DNA of 64,000 bases from Amycolatopsis sp. EV170708-02-1 (lineage in GTDB: Bacteria > Actinomycetota > Actinomycetes > Mycobacteriales > Pseudonocardiaceae). Below are positions 18,371-26,402 of this stretch, one piece after another. Where the stretch lies: the NCBI RefSeq assembly GCF_022479115.1, contig NZ_CP092497.1, positions 1,922,001 to 1,986,000 on the forward strand. The letters are read 5' to 3'. Every line of letters begins with the position of its first letter. Position 1 is the first letter of the stretch. The notes under the pieces are model-generated. The model searched no databases. It was not told the origin of the DNA and worked only from the letters and a program-made list of their open reading frames with translations. A program made the translations under genes and the position numbers.

Positions 18371-18430
18371 CGTTTCGTCCTCTGGATGCGGTCGTTGCGC
18401 ACGCAAGTACCGCATCCAGAGGACGAAACG
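18371..18430. repeat. 22-base perfect palindrome
   Basis: Arms 18371-18392 and 18409-18430 are perfectly complementary (start CGTTTCGTCCTCTGGATG). The loop adds a smaller stem (TTGCG / CGCAA). It lies just after the stop of the 18438 membrane-protein gene. Sequence unrelated to palindrome families A and B. Likely terminator or dispersed element. Confidence 0.8.
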
Positions 18431-18437
18431 CGGGGCG

Positions 18438-20228
18438 TCAGCCGACGGAGACCTCACGCCGCCGCGCGGTGGCCGCGGCCGCGTAGAGCCACGCGAACAG
18501 CGCCCACATCCCGGCGAAGATGAGCCCGACGGTCACGTACGCGACCGTCCACAGCACGGCGGGCGTCTCCGACTTCCGCTCTCGTTGCAGGAACTCGATC
18601 TCGGACATGAACGGGCGCGTGCCGGACGTCGCGTCGATCGACGGCGCGTTCGCGGCCGGGTCGGCGGGCGCGTAGATCGGGGCCAGCCCCATCACGCGGT
18701 TCGGGACGTGCACGCGGATCCCGGTCTTCCACTGGCCGAACACCGGCAGCGGCTGGGCCGTGCGGTAGACCCCGTCGCCGATCTTCTCCAGCGGCGCGGT
18801 GTAGAAGTCGCCGCCCTGCCAAGCGAATCCGTTGAGCCACACGGCGTCGTCGGCAAGGTCGGGCCGCGAGATCGTGACGGTCGCGTCGACCCAGCGAGGC
18901 GTGCCGCCGCCGTGCGGATTCGAGATCGGCAGCCCGGTCGCGGCCTCGGTCAGCCGGACGTCCGCGGTGAATCCCGGTTCCGGATCGGCCGGGACGGCGA
19001 CCGCCGACATCAGGGCGACCGCGCCCAGCGCGCCGACGAGCCCGACCGCGTGCCGGGGACCGGGAGCGGGCACCAGCGTCGCCGTCTCCTCCACTCGCTG
19101 GAACTGCCAGACACCGATGAACGCGCCCGCGAGCGCCGCGCCGGTCCCGAACAGGACGAAAAGCGGCAGATGTGCCGTGGGCCAGGGGTTCGGCATCAGC
19201 CACTGGGTGAACGCCGCCTCGGCGAGCATCCCGGCCGTCCCCACGAGCAGGCCCGCGACGGCGGCGAACGTGTAGCCCTGCCGGTTGCGCATCGCGAAGG
19301 CGACGACCTCGATGATCACCGCTTCGGCGACGTACGGCAGCAACGACGCCACATGCAAATCGGCGAACAGCGGGATGACGGCGAACGACGCACGGGAGGC
19401 GAGGAAGACCGCGAGGACGATCAGCGCGCCACCGGGGCCCCAGGACAGCCGCCCGTAGGTCAGCGTCCAGGCTCCGATCAGGCCGACGAGCACGACCTGC
19501 GACAGCATCGGGAACTGCGGGACGCCGAGATCGAACTCCATGAGGAACGCCGAAGCGCCCATCATCCAGGCGCCGGCGAGGACCGGGCCGAGCAGGCGCA
19601 CCACCGGTCCGGTCGCACCGACCTGACGCGCCTCGCCGAGCAGCAGCTGCAGACCCAGCACGACGCAGACACCGCCGCCGATCATCAGGACGTGCGTCGG
19701 CCCCCACTCGGTGACGTCCTGGCCGAACAGGCGGTGCCAGACGTCGTCGAGCGGGAAACCCGCGATGCCGACCAGCCCGGTCGCCATCATCTGGATGGAT
19801 CCCATCGGCGCCCGCCAGTGCGGGCCGATCTTGAACGTGCGCTTGGGCAGATCCTTCGTCGCCAGGGTCGCGCTGAGCACGCCGCTCGCGAAGATGCCCA
19901 TCAGTCCGAAGTAGATCGGGTAGTGCGAAGGGTTCGCGAGCGGGCCTTCGTCGCGGCCGAGCTCCATGTGGATCGGCACGTCCCAGTAGACGCCGATCAG
20001 CGCCGACATCCCGGAAAGGAAGGCGACGAACATCGGCAGCGCCGCCCAGCGCGGCAGACCGGCGAGCTCGCCCATCCAGTCCGCGACGCGACCGAAGACC
20101 GTCCGCTTCCCCGCGCGCTCGCGAAGCACGAAGAGGGCCAAGGGCAGGAAGACCGCCGTGAACATCAGGCCCGCGATGACGATCTGCCCGAATTGCGCAC
20201 CGCCGGCAGGCGGGCTCTCCTGAGCCAT
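18438..20228 (-). CDS. Polytopic membrane protein of unknown function with C-terminal extracytoplasmic domain
   Basis: A 596-residue protein from the ATG giving MAQESPPAGGAQFG. About twelve hydrophobic helices occupy residues 15-410. A soluble, Pro-rich beta-type region (about 420-560: DPEPGFTADVRLTEAATGLPISNPHG, then VHVPNRVMGLAP) follows and one final helix near the end. I do not recognise a named family. The soluble region resembles a small Ig/cupredoxin-like outer domain, fitting the divergent cupredoxin-like lipoprotein gene. It shares a 110-base promoter region with that gene, so the four genes 18438-22058 probably form one system. Confidence 0.75.
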   Translation of the reverse strand: MAQESPPAGGAQFGQIVIAGLMFTAVFLPLALFVLRERAGKRTVFGRVADWMGELAGLPRWAALPMFVAFLSGMSALIGVYWDVPIHMELGRDEGPLANPSHYPIYFGLMGIFASGVLSATLATKDLPKRTFKIGPHWRAPMGSIQMMATGLVGIAGFPLDDVWHRLFGQDVTEWGPTHVLMIGGGVCVVLGLQLLLGEARQVGATGPVVRLLGPVLAGAWMMGASAFLMEFDLGVPQFPMLSQVVLVGLIGAWTLTYGRLSWGPGGALIVLAVFLASRASFAVIPLFADLHVASLLPYVAEAVIIEVVAFAMRNRQGYTFAAVAGLLVGTAGMLAEAAFTQWLMPNPWPTAHLPLFVLFGTGAALAGAFIGVWQFQRVEETATLVPAPGPRHAVGLVGALGAVALMSAVAVPADPEPGFTADVRLTEAATGLPISNPHGGGTPRWVDATVTISRPDLADDAVWLNGFAWQGGDFYTAPLEKIGDGVYRTAQPLPVFGQWKTGIRVHVPNRVMGLAPIYAPADPAANAPSIDATSGTRPFMSEIEFLQRERKSETPAVLWTVAYVTVGLIFAGMWALFAWLYAAAATARRREVSVG

Positions 20229-20259
20229 GAACACCGTTCTCGCCTTCCTGCTAACCTGA

Positions 20260-20280
20260 GTAACTGTTACCTTGGGTAAC
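20260..20280. promoter_or_regulatory. Overlapping GTTACC/GGTAAC operator between divergent genes
   Basis: GTAAC-T-GTTAC (20260-20270) overlaps GTTACC-TTG-GGTAAC (20266-20280), with a further TAACC upstream. It lies 32 bases from the start of the minus-strand gene and 58 bases from the plus-strand lipoprotein start. It probably serves both promoters; the regulator is not encoded next to it. Confidence 0.6.
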
Positions 20281-20338
20281 ACGATAGGCGCAAGGTCCCG
20301 AGCGGGCAAGCCGGGGCGTACGACTTGGAGGGACCTCG

Positions 20339-20695
20339 ATGCGGAGGATCTGCGGGATCGCCGTGGCGACGCTGCTGGCCGTGACCGGCTGCTCGGGATC
20401 GACCGACACGGAACCGGCCCCGTCCACCGGCACCCGGACCGTCAAGTTCTCGGTCGCCGAGGGCAAGCGCACGGCGGGCCCCGAGGAGGTCGCGGTGCGC
20501 ACCGGCGAGAACGTCGCGCTCGAAGTCACCTCCGACCAGCCGGACGAACTGCACGTCCACGGCTACGACAAGGCCGCCCAGCTGACTCCCGGCGTTCCGG
20601 GGACGGTCACCTTCACCGCGAACATCGACGGCATCTTCGAGGTGGAACTGCACAAGAGCGGCGCGGCGGTGACGAAGCTCCGGGTGAGCGGATGA
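20339..20695 (+). CDS. Cupredoxin-like lipoprotein
   Basis: A 118-residue secreted lipoprotein. The lipobox VTGC puts the modified Cys near residue 18. A cupredoxin-type beta-sandwich follows: VRTGENVALEVTSDQPDELHVHGYD is the usual copper-loop region (HVHGYD), with GTVTFTANIDGIFEVELHKSG closing the fold. A cysteine ligand in the last loop is missing, so metal binding is uncertain. GGAGG lies 8 bases before the ATG. It overlaps the next membrane-protein gene by ATGA. Confidence 0.8.
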   Translation: MRRICGIAVATLLAVTGCSGSTDTEPAPSTGTRTVKFSVAEGKRTAGPEEVAVRTGENVALEVTSDQPDELHVHGYDKAAQLTPGVPGTVTFTANIDGIFEVELHKSGAAVTKLRVSG

Positions 20696-21915
20696 TCCTG
20701 GCGCACGGCCTCGGCGGCCGGTCCGATCTGCCGGTCCCGCTGTGGCTCGCGCTCTACGCCGGAGCGGCGGCCGTCGTGGTCTCGTTTTTCGCGCTCACCG
20801 CGCTCTGGAAGGAACCCAGACTCCGCGGCGCCGACGCCGGCCGCCCACTCCCCCTCGCGCTGCAACGGTTCGTCGACAGCGCGTTCTCGCTTGTCGCGTC
20901 GCGCGTGATCGGAGTCCTGCTGTTCGCGGGCTTCCTGGCGATGGCGTGGGCCGGGCCCGAAAGCTCGGCCGGCAATCCGGCTCCCGCCTGGTTCTACGTC
21001 TGGTTCTGGGTCGGACTGGTTCCGCTTTCGCTCCTGTTCGGCCCGGTCTGGCGACGACTGAATCCACTGAGGACGGTCGCGTCCCTGATCCCGTCCCGGC
21101 ACCGTGAACTCCCGGACCGGCTCGGCTATCTGCCCGCGATCGTCGGCCTCCTGGCGTTTTTGTGGCTGGAACTGGTGTTCCCGCATTCGGACTCGCCCCG
21201 GGCGATCGCTCTTTTCGGCACCGTGTATGCCGTTATACACATTGCGCTCGGTGTGGTGTTCGGTCCGCGCTGGTTCGACCGCGGTGAGGCTTTCGAGGTC
21301 TACGCGCGCTTGATCGCGGCCCTCTCCCCTTTCGGCAGGCGGGCCGACGGGCGTCTGGTGGTCCGGAATCCGCTGGACGGTCTGCTCACCCTCTCCCCCG
21401 CGCCGTGGCTGACCGCGCTGGTGCTGGTGGTGCTCGGCTCGACCGCGTTCGACGGCCTGACCCGGCTCCCGTTCTGGACGTCGCTCGACGCCGGCGTCCT
21501 CGGCGGCACCGCCGGACTCGCGGCCTGTATCGCGCTCACGTACGGCGCCTACGCGGGCGCGATCAGCCTGACCAGGCCGTACCTGCGCCGAGGGTTCGAC
21601 CCGTATCCCGCGTTCGCGCCTTCGCTGATCCCGATCATGGTCGGCTACACCGTGGCGCATTACTTCTCCTTCGCCGTGTTCTCGGGCCAGCAGGGTTTCG
21701 GCCGCACGATCGACTACACGGTCGTGTCGACCGGCGTGATCGCGCTGGTGCAGATCGCCGGAATCGTCGTAGGACACGTGTTGGCCGTAACCTCGGCACA
21801 TGACCGTTCCGTCGGCGTGCTGCGCGCGAACTACGTCAAGGTGGGCCAGTACCCGATGCTGGCGCTGATGATCGGCTACACCGCGCTCGGGATCGCGCTG
21901 GTCTCCGGCTCATGA
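20692..21915 (+). CDS. Polytopic membrane protein, relative of proteins annotated fenitrothion hydrolase
   Basis: A 407-residue protein with about ten transmembrane helices and little soluble sequence. His-containing positions in helices (YTVAHYFSFAVFSGQQGFG near 315-335, VIHIALGVVFGPRWF near 180) could bind metal. Similar actinobacterial proteins are often labelled fenitrothion hydrolase, from memory, without proof of function. It is coupled by ATGA to the lipoprotein before and the 48-residue protein after, so it probably acts with them at the membrane. Confidence 0.7.
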   Translation: MILAHGLGGRSDLPVPLWLALYAGAAAVVVSFFALTALWKEPRLRGADAGRPLPLALQRFVDSAFSLVASRVIGVLLFAGFLAMAWAGPESSAGNPAPAWFYVWFWVGLVPLSLLFGPVWRRLNPLRTVASLIPSRHRELPDRLGYLPAIVGLLAFLWLELVFPHSDSPRAIALFGTVYAVIHIALGVVFGPRWFDRGEAFEVYARLIAALSPFGRRADGRLVVRNPLDGLLTLSPAPWLTALVLVVLGSTAFDGLTRLPFWTSLDAGVLGGTAGLAACIALTYGAYAGAISLTRPYLRRGFDPYPAFAPSLIPIMVGYTVAHYFSFAVFSGQQGFGRTIDYTVVSTGVIALVQIAGIVVGHVLAVTSAHDRSVGVLRANYVKVGQYPMLALMIGYTALGIALVSGS

Positions 21916-22058
21916 CCATCGCGGCGCGGGTGGTGATGATGCACCAGGGCGGCTGGGACGAGATCCTCATCTTCGTCGGCCCCGTGGTGATCATCGGGCT
22001 GCTCGTCTACGTGGCGCGCAAGCAGGTCCCGACCACGCCCGAGGAAGACGACGAGTAG
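21912..22058 (+). CDS. 48-residue single-helix membrane protein
   Basis: A small ORF missed by length cut-offs. The ATG overlaps the previous stop by ATGA. It encodes a short N-terminus (MTIAARVVMMHQGG), one hydrophobic helix (ILIFVGPVVIIGLLVYVA), and a tail KQVPTTPEEDDE with an acidic end. High third-position G+C and tight coupling support it being translated. Probably a small subunit of the membrane system encoded upstream. Confidence 0.75.
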   Translation: MTIAARVVMMHQGGWDEILIFVGPVVIIGLLVYVARKQVPTTPEEDDE

Positions 22059-22321
22059 CCAGCAGCCTGCACGAGCTGATCTTCGCAATGGACAAGGAGG
22101 GCTGCTCGAACGACGAGGCCGGGGCACGGCAGTTCGTCTCAACCTAGGCGGACGAGAGCGATGTCCAGCGAGCTCTCCACTAGGCCTATGGTATTGACCT
22201 AGCAGTAGTCACGTGGAGCACGCCTGCAATCTCGTGGCATCCCAGGAGTACAGTGCATGAATAGTCGCGAGTCGCATGAGACTCGGCGCGATTTCGCCCA
22301 CTCGAAATTAGCAGGCTCACG
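22059..22321. other. Intergenic junction with possible gene remnant
   Basis: Right after the 48-residue gene, an open stretch without its own start reads SSLHELIFAMDKEGCSNDE and stops at 22147. It looks like the C-terminus of a lost protein. From there base composition falls and no gene is seen. A hairpin-like GCGAGTC / GACTCGGC near 22267-22290 may end the TIR transcript coming from the right. This is the left edge of the low-G+C insertion. Confidence 0.4.
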
Positions 22322-23251
22322 TCAGCGAGCAGTCTGTTCCAGAAATTTTACAATCTTATCCCATAGCGCGTCGAAGAGTTCCTCTGCGGTAAGCAACGGA
22401 TCTGCTCCACCCATTGACATATCTTGAAACCGCAGCTTTGCCACCCTGGCCTCGGAATCCCATTCAGGACGCACGAAACCATTGACGCCATCGCTGACTC
22501 GCGGCCACTGAAAGGCAACTGTCAGCGCCCCCGACCAGACACTTTCACCCCGAGCCACCTTGAGTTCACACGCCGGACGCCCCCTTGCCTCCACCAAGAC
22601 AGATACTTCTCCTGCAGACGCTCGGACATGCGATCGGAAGCCATACTCTTCCAGCGCAGGAACCTCTGCCGTGAAACGCATTCCGATATACTGTAGCGCT
22701 TCATCCATGGTGCTTTCGGCACTGAATCTAGTAGGCGCAAGCTTTGGCAGCTGCAGTGAGCTTGATCGGGACATCAGGCTTACGTCCGAATTTTCCACCG
22801 AGGGCACTGGCCACACTTGCCGACCCCCTGGGGTGATACGTTCCAGAATAGCGCGAGCGAGCCGGTCAGGTGAATAGTCCGCAGAACGAAGGTAGATCGT
22901 AGCCGGGCTGAGGTATTCGACCGGCACCTCAACGTCATCCATAAGTACAGGCAGGATAAAATCCTCCTGATCTATCGCTCGGATCAGCGCGGCACGAAAC
23001 TCGTCCATCGGATACGCTCCGGCCAAGTATTCGCGCGACAGGAACGGCACGACATACCTTGTATTCACACTGCTATAGATCTTGCGGAGCTCGGTAATCA
23101 CATTTCGCCCCCACAGCATGACCTGTTCATCCAGGTCATAGAAGACCTTCAAGCCAAGTTTCCTACATTCGCGCACTACCTCCTCAACATACGCACGCTG
23201 CGCACCGGAAAACGAAACTGCGATATCATGATTGTCGTTCAGAGTGGTCAT
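22322..23251 (-). CDS. TIR-domain protein, probable phage-defence NADase or effector
   Basis: A 309-residue protein. Residues 8-140 form a TIR domain: DIAVSFSGAQRAYVEEVV (first strand and helix), KVFYDLDEQVMLWGRNV (BB-loop region), and REYLAGAYPMDEFRAAL, where the Glu is the likely catalytic residue. The remaining ~150 residues match no domain I know and may sense a trigger (SAESTMDEALQYIGMRF). TIR enzymes often degrade NAD or make cyclic-ADP-ribose signals. Base and codon use are clearly lower in G+C than all neighbours, pointing to recent transfer. It stands alone, without Thoeris, CBASS or Argonaute partners in view. Confidence 0.85.
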   Translation of the reverse strand: MTTLNDNHDIAVSFSGAQRAYVEEVVRECRKLGLKVFYDLDEQVMLWGRNVITELRKIYSSVNTRYVVPFLSREYLAGAYPMDEFRAALIRAIDQEDFILPVLMDDVEVPVEYLSPATIYLRSADYSPDRLARAILERITPGGRQVWPVPSVENSDVSLMSRSSSLQLPKLAPTRFSAESTMDEALQYIGMRFTAEVPALEEYGFRSHVRASAGEVSVLVEARGRPACELKVARGESVWSGALTVAFQWPRVSDGVNGFVRPEWDSEARVAKLRFQDMSMGGADPLLTAEELFDALWDKIVKFLEQTAR

Positions 23252-23357
23252 TCAGATTTCCCGGATTGCCGTAAAGTCGGATCGAACCTGCGGACAGTGC
23301 TGATACTACTTCCCAGACCGGCGCGGATCGCTGCACCAACGCCCGCTCGCCAGGAGC

Positions 23358-23397
23358 GTGGCTGACCGCCAGCACAGAGCAGCCGCCGGTCAGCCAC
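23358..23397. terminator. Hairpin after the TetR gene
   Basis: Eleven-base perfect arms GTGGCTGACCG / CGGTCAGCCAC (23358-23368 / 23387-23397), directly after the minus-strand TetR stop. Confidence 0.7.
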
Positions 23398-23398
23398 T

Positions 23399-23965
23399 TC
23401 AACTGTCATCACCAGGTCCGCCACCCAGAAGCAACGCCCCAGCCAGCTCGGTGACCTCGTCCCGGGACCGGCCGTCGTGGTCGGCGGCCATGAAATGCTT
23501 GCCGATCAGAAGCGAGAACGCGAGCAGGCAGCGGGCTTCGACCTCGTCCTCGTCGGTGAAGATCTCGCGCATGAGGGAACGCAGGTAGTCCATCCGCTGG
23601 TTGTCGACCCGCCGGAGGCGTTCGGCGACCGCCGGGTCGCGCCGGGCCCAGTCCCGGATGGCGAGGTCGATCGGCAGCAGACGCTCGCCGGCGAGCAGCC
23701 CCGCGCGCCGGATCTTCGCCCTGGCGTCGCCGCCTTCGCTCTCGACGCTTTCGAACAGCAGCTCGGTGCTCATCCGCTCCCAGGTGGCGAGCATTTCCGC
23801 CAAGAGTGTGCCTCGATCGGCGAAATAGCCGTAGAAGCCGCCTTTGGTGACACCCAAGGCTTTCGCGAGCGCCTCGACGCGGACCGCGTCGGGACCTCCG
23901 GCGGCGAGGGCGGTCAGCCCCGCGTCGATCCAGGCGCTCGGCGGGGTCCGGGTTTCGGCGGCCAT
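23399..23965 (-). CDS. TetR-family transcriptional regulator
   Basis: A 188-residue protein. The N-terminal helix-turn-helix reads VRVEALAKALGVTKGGFYGYFADRGTLLAEML. The all-helical ligand domain follows, with no recognisable pocket motif. The start MAAETRTPPSAWIDAGL faces a divergent DUF2867 gene 61 bases away, which it probably represses. The C-terminus (LLLGGGPGDDS) is Gly-rich. Confidence 0.9.
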   Translation of the reverse strand: MAAETRTPPSAWIDAGLTALAAGGPDAVRVEALAKALGVTKGGFYGYFADRGTLLAEMLATWERMSTELLFESVESEGGDARAKIRRAGLLAGERLLPIDLAIRDWARRDPAVAERLRRVDNQRMDYLRSLMREIFTDEDEVEARCLLAFSLLIGKHFMAADHDGRSRDEVTELAGALLLGGGPGDDS

Positions 23966-24026
23966 GGGATCACCGTATCTCCCGTCACTCCAGCACCACG
24001 AGGACGATATATACGCTACCGTACAG

Positions 24027-24635
24027 ATGGCGGAAGTACTGGGAGGAACTACGACGTTGAAACTCGCGGAAACGGCCCACACCGCCCACGCCTGGCGGAT
24101 CCACGAGATCGCCGGGGACTTCGACCTCGAAGACGTCTGGGCACTCGGAACACCCGGCGGACCGGACGACTTCGGCGAACTGGTGAAACAGTTCTCGTCG
24201 GGGAACTTCCCGGACGGGTCACCGCTCCCCGTCCGGGCGCTGTGGGCGCTGAGGTGGAAGCTCGGCGGGTTGCTCGGGCTGGACAAGCGGGGTTCCGGTC
24301 TCGACACCAGGGCGGGATCGCTGCGCGGCAAGCTGCCGGAAGACCTCCGCGAAACACCCACCGGCCCGGACGAGGACTGGCTGCCGTTCACCCCGCTCTA
24401 CCGGCTCGACGACGAGTTCGCCGCCGAGATGGCGAACCGGACCATGCACGGCGTCCTGCACATCGCGTGGGTCGAGGACGGGCAGGGCGGATACCGCGGC
24501 CAGATGGCGGTGCTGGTCAAACCCAACGGCCTGCTCGGGCGGGCGTACATGGGATTCATCAAGCCGTTCCGGTACCTGATCATCTATCCGGCGCTCATGC
24601 GGATGATCGCGCGGGAGTGGAAGGGCAACTCCTAG
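24027..24635 (+). CDS. DUF2867 family protein
   Basis: A 202-residue soluble protein recognised as DUF2867 (SRPBCC-like neighbours in actinobacteria). Features are AWRIHEIAGDFDLEDVWAL near the start, a central RLDDEFAAEMANRTMHGVLHIAWV, and a C-terminal GRAYMGFIKPFRYLIIYPAL. The function is unknown. Its promoter region (23966-24026) holds the A/T-rich stretch ATATATACGCTACCGTA, a plausible target for the divergent TetR protein. Confidence 0.8.
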   Translation: MAEVLGGTTTLKLAETAHTAHAWRIHEIAGDFDLEDVWALGTPGGPDDFGELVKQFSSGNFPDGSPLPVRALWALRWKLGGLLGLDKRGSGLDTRAGSLRGKLPEDLRETPTGPDEDWLPFTPLYRLDDEFAAEMANRTMHGVLHIAWVEDGQGGYRGQMAVLVKPNGLLGRAYMGFIKPFRYLIIYPALMRMIAREWKGNS

Positions 24636-24643
24636 CCCCAGCC

Positions 24644-24689
24644 CTCGTGAGTGGCGAGGACGGTTAGAACCGTCCTTGCCACTCACGAG
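24644..24689. repeat. Family B palindrome, copy 1
   Basis: Arms of 22 bases (24644-24665 / 24668-24689) with core CTCGTGAGTGG and centre GGACGGTT-AG-AACCGTCC; one mismatch. It lies between the convergent DUF2867 and HxlR genes, 8 bases after one stop and 4 bases from the other. Probable bidirectional terminator. Confidence 0.85.
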
Positions 24690-24693
24690 GCGG

Positions 24694-25131
24694 TCAAGAG
24701 CGGCGCGTGCTCCGCACCAGCGTCATGTCCTTCTCCCGCACCGGTTCGTGGCAGTGCGCGCACACGGTCTCCGGCGCGAGCACCTCGCCGCAGGAATGCC
24801 GCCACACCGTCGGCGGCGGCCCCTCGGTGACATACGTGTCACCCCACGCCATCAGGTTCAGCAGCACATGGTTGAGCGCGTGCCCCGCCTCGGTGAGCAC
24901 GTACTCGTAGCGCGGCGGATGCTCCTCGTAGAGCCGTTTTTCGAGGATGCCCGTCTCGACGAGCTTCCGCAGCCGCGCGGTCAGGATGTCCCGGCTCGCC
25001 CCGGTGTTGCGGACGATCTGGTCGAACCGCCTCGCCCCGAAGAACACCTCGCGCAGCGCGAGCAGGCTCCAGCGCTCCCCGATCACCTCCATCGCGTTGG
25101 CGATCGAGCAGTCCCTCGGTCCTTCGGTCAT
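24694..25131 (-). CDS. HxlR-family transcriptional regulator with C-terminal zinc ribbon
   Basis: A 145-residue protein. CSIANAMEVIGERWSLLALREVFFGARRFDQIVR is the HxlR winged helix with its N-terminal Cys. The wing helix is RDILTARLRKLVE. After residue 110 an added segment CGEVLAPETVCAHCHEPV has a CxxC pair and another Cys, likely a small zinc ribbon. It is divergent from the thiolase gene with two copies of a 25-base operator between them, so it probably represses both units. Confidence 0.9.
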   Translation of the reverse strand: MTEGPRDCSIANAMEVIGERWSLLALREVFFGARRFDQIVRNTGASRDILTARLRKLVETGILEKRLYEEHPPRYEYVLTEAGHALNHVLLNLMAWGDTYVTEGPPPTVWRHSCGEVLAPETVCAHCHEPVREKDMTLVRSTRRS

Positions 25132-25148
25132 GCGACCAGCGTAAACCC

Positions 25149-25207
25149 AGTGAGTCTTGATTTCCAACCCACTCGATGCCACAGTGAGTTGGAGATCCCA
25201 ACTCACT
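25149..25207. promoter_or_regulatory. Tandem 25-base operators between hxlR and thiolase genes
   Basis: The right copy (25183-25207) is AGTGAGTTGG / CCAACTCACT around a 5-base centre, perfect arms. The left copy (25149-25173) keeps AGTGAGT and CCAACCCACT with mismatches. The start-to-start distance is 34 bases. Likely the binding sites of the HxlR protein, one covering each promoter. Confidence 0.75.
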
Positions 25208-25220
25208 ACTGGAGGCAGCC

Positions 25221-26402
25221 GTGCACGACGCGGTCATCGTCGACGCCGTCCGTACCCCGATCGGCAAGGGCAAGCCCGGTGGGGCCCTGAACGAGATCCA
25301 CCCGGTCCAGTTGCTCGCCCACACGTTGCGCGCTCTCGTCGAGCGCAACGGACTCGACCCCGAACTGATCGACGACGTCATCGGCGGCGCGGTCGACCAG
25401 GTCGGCGAGCAGGCCCAGAACGTCACGCGGTGGGCGGCACTCGCCGCCGGGCTGCCGGAAACCGTGCCCGCCACCACCGTCGACCGGCAATGCGGGAGCA
25501 GCCAGCAGGCCGTGCACTTCGCCGCGCAAGGCGTGATGGCGGGCGCGTACGACGTCGTCATCGCCTGCGGCGTCGAGTCCATGAGCCGGGTCCCGATGTG
25601 GTCCAACGTGCTGCCGGGCACCGATCCCCTCGGCCCCGGCGTCGCCGAGCGCTACCCGGAAGGCCTGGTCCCCCAAGGGATCAGTGCCGAACTCATCGCC
25701 GCGAAGTGGTCGCTCAGCCGGGAGGCGATGGACGAGTTCGCCCTGTCCTCGCACCGGAAAGCGGCGCGGGCACACGAACTCGGGCGGTTCGCGAGCCAGA
25801 TCGTCCCGATCGACACGCCTTCGGGCCGGGTGTCCACCGACGAATCCGTCCGGCCGGGCACCGACCTCGCGACCCTCGCCAAGCTGCGCCCGGCATTCCA
25901 GGACGCGGACGTGGCCGCCCGGTTCCCGCAGATCGACTGGTCGGTGACCGCGGGCAACAGCAGCCCGATCAACGACGGCGCCTCCGCCTTGCTGATCACC
26001 TCCAGCGAGACCGCGGCAAGGCTCGGCCTCCGTCCGCGCGCCCGGCTGCACAGTTTCGCCGTCACCGGATCCGACCCCCTGCTCATGCTCACCGGCGTCA
26101 TCCCGGCGACGGAGAAGGTCCTGCGGCGCGCGGGGCTGAGCCTGGCGGACATCGACCTGTTCGAGATCAACGAGGCCTTCGCCAGTGTCGTGCTGGCGTG
26201 GCAGCAGGAAACCGGGGCCGACCCGGCCAAGGTCAACGTCCACGGCGGCGCGATCGCGCTGGGCCATCCGCTCGGCGCGAGCGGGACGCGGTTGATGGGC
26301 ACGCTCGTCAACGCGTTGCACCACCACGGCGCCCGGTACGGCCTGCAGGCGATGTGCGAAGGCGGCGGTCAGGCCAACGCGACCATCCTGGAGGCGTTGT
26401 GA
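25221..26402 (+). CDS. Thiolase (acetyl-CoA acyltransferase family)
   Basis: A 393-residue protein with all thiolase residues. The nucleophilic Cys is in VDRQCGSSQQAVHFAAQGV (near 91). The His is in GGAIALGHPLGASGTRLMG and the second Cys in QAMCEGGGQANATILE. Length is normal. Thiolases cleave 3-ketoacyl-CoA or condense acetyl-CoA; direction and chain length cannot be read. The GTG start has GGAGG 7 bases upstream. Its stop overlaps the next start by GTGA. Confidence 0.93.
   Translation: MHDAVIVDAVRTPIGKGKPGGALNEIHPVQLLAHTLRALVERNGLDPELIDDVIGGAVDQVGEQAQNVTRWAALAAGLPETVPATTVDRQCGSSQQAVHFAAQGVMAGAYDVVIACGVESMSRVPMWSNVLPGTDPLGPGVAERYPEGLVPQGISAELIAAKWSLSREAMDEFALSSHRKAARAHELGRFASQIVPIDTPSGRVSTDESVRPGTDLATLAKLRPAFQDADVAARFPQIDWSVTAGNSSPINDGASALLITSSETAARLGLRPRARLHSFAVTGSDPLLMLTGVIPATEKVLRRAGLSLADIDLFEINEAFASVVLAWQQETGADPAKVNVHGGAIALGHPLGASGTRLMGTLVNALHHHGARYGLQAMCEGGGQANATILEAL

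Noticed and set aside
18165..20279. 704-codon plus-strand ORF opposite the membrane protein
   Set aside because: Arg/Asp/Gln/His-rich shadow; the opposite strand has clear transmembrane helices.
22190..22321. Possible tRNA or attachment site at the edge of the TIR insertion
   Set aside because: No cloverleaf and no matching direct repeat found at the right edge near 23260.
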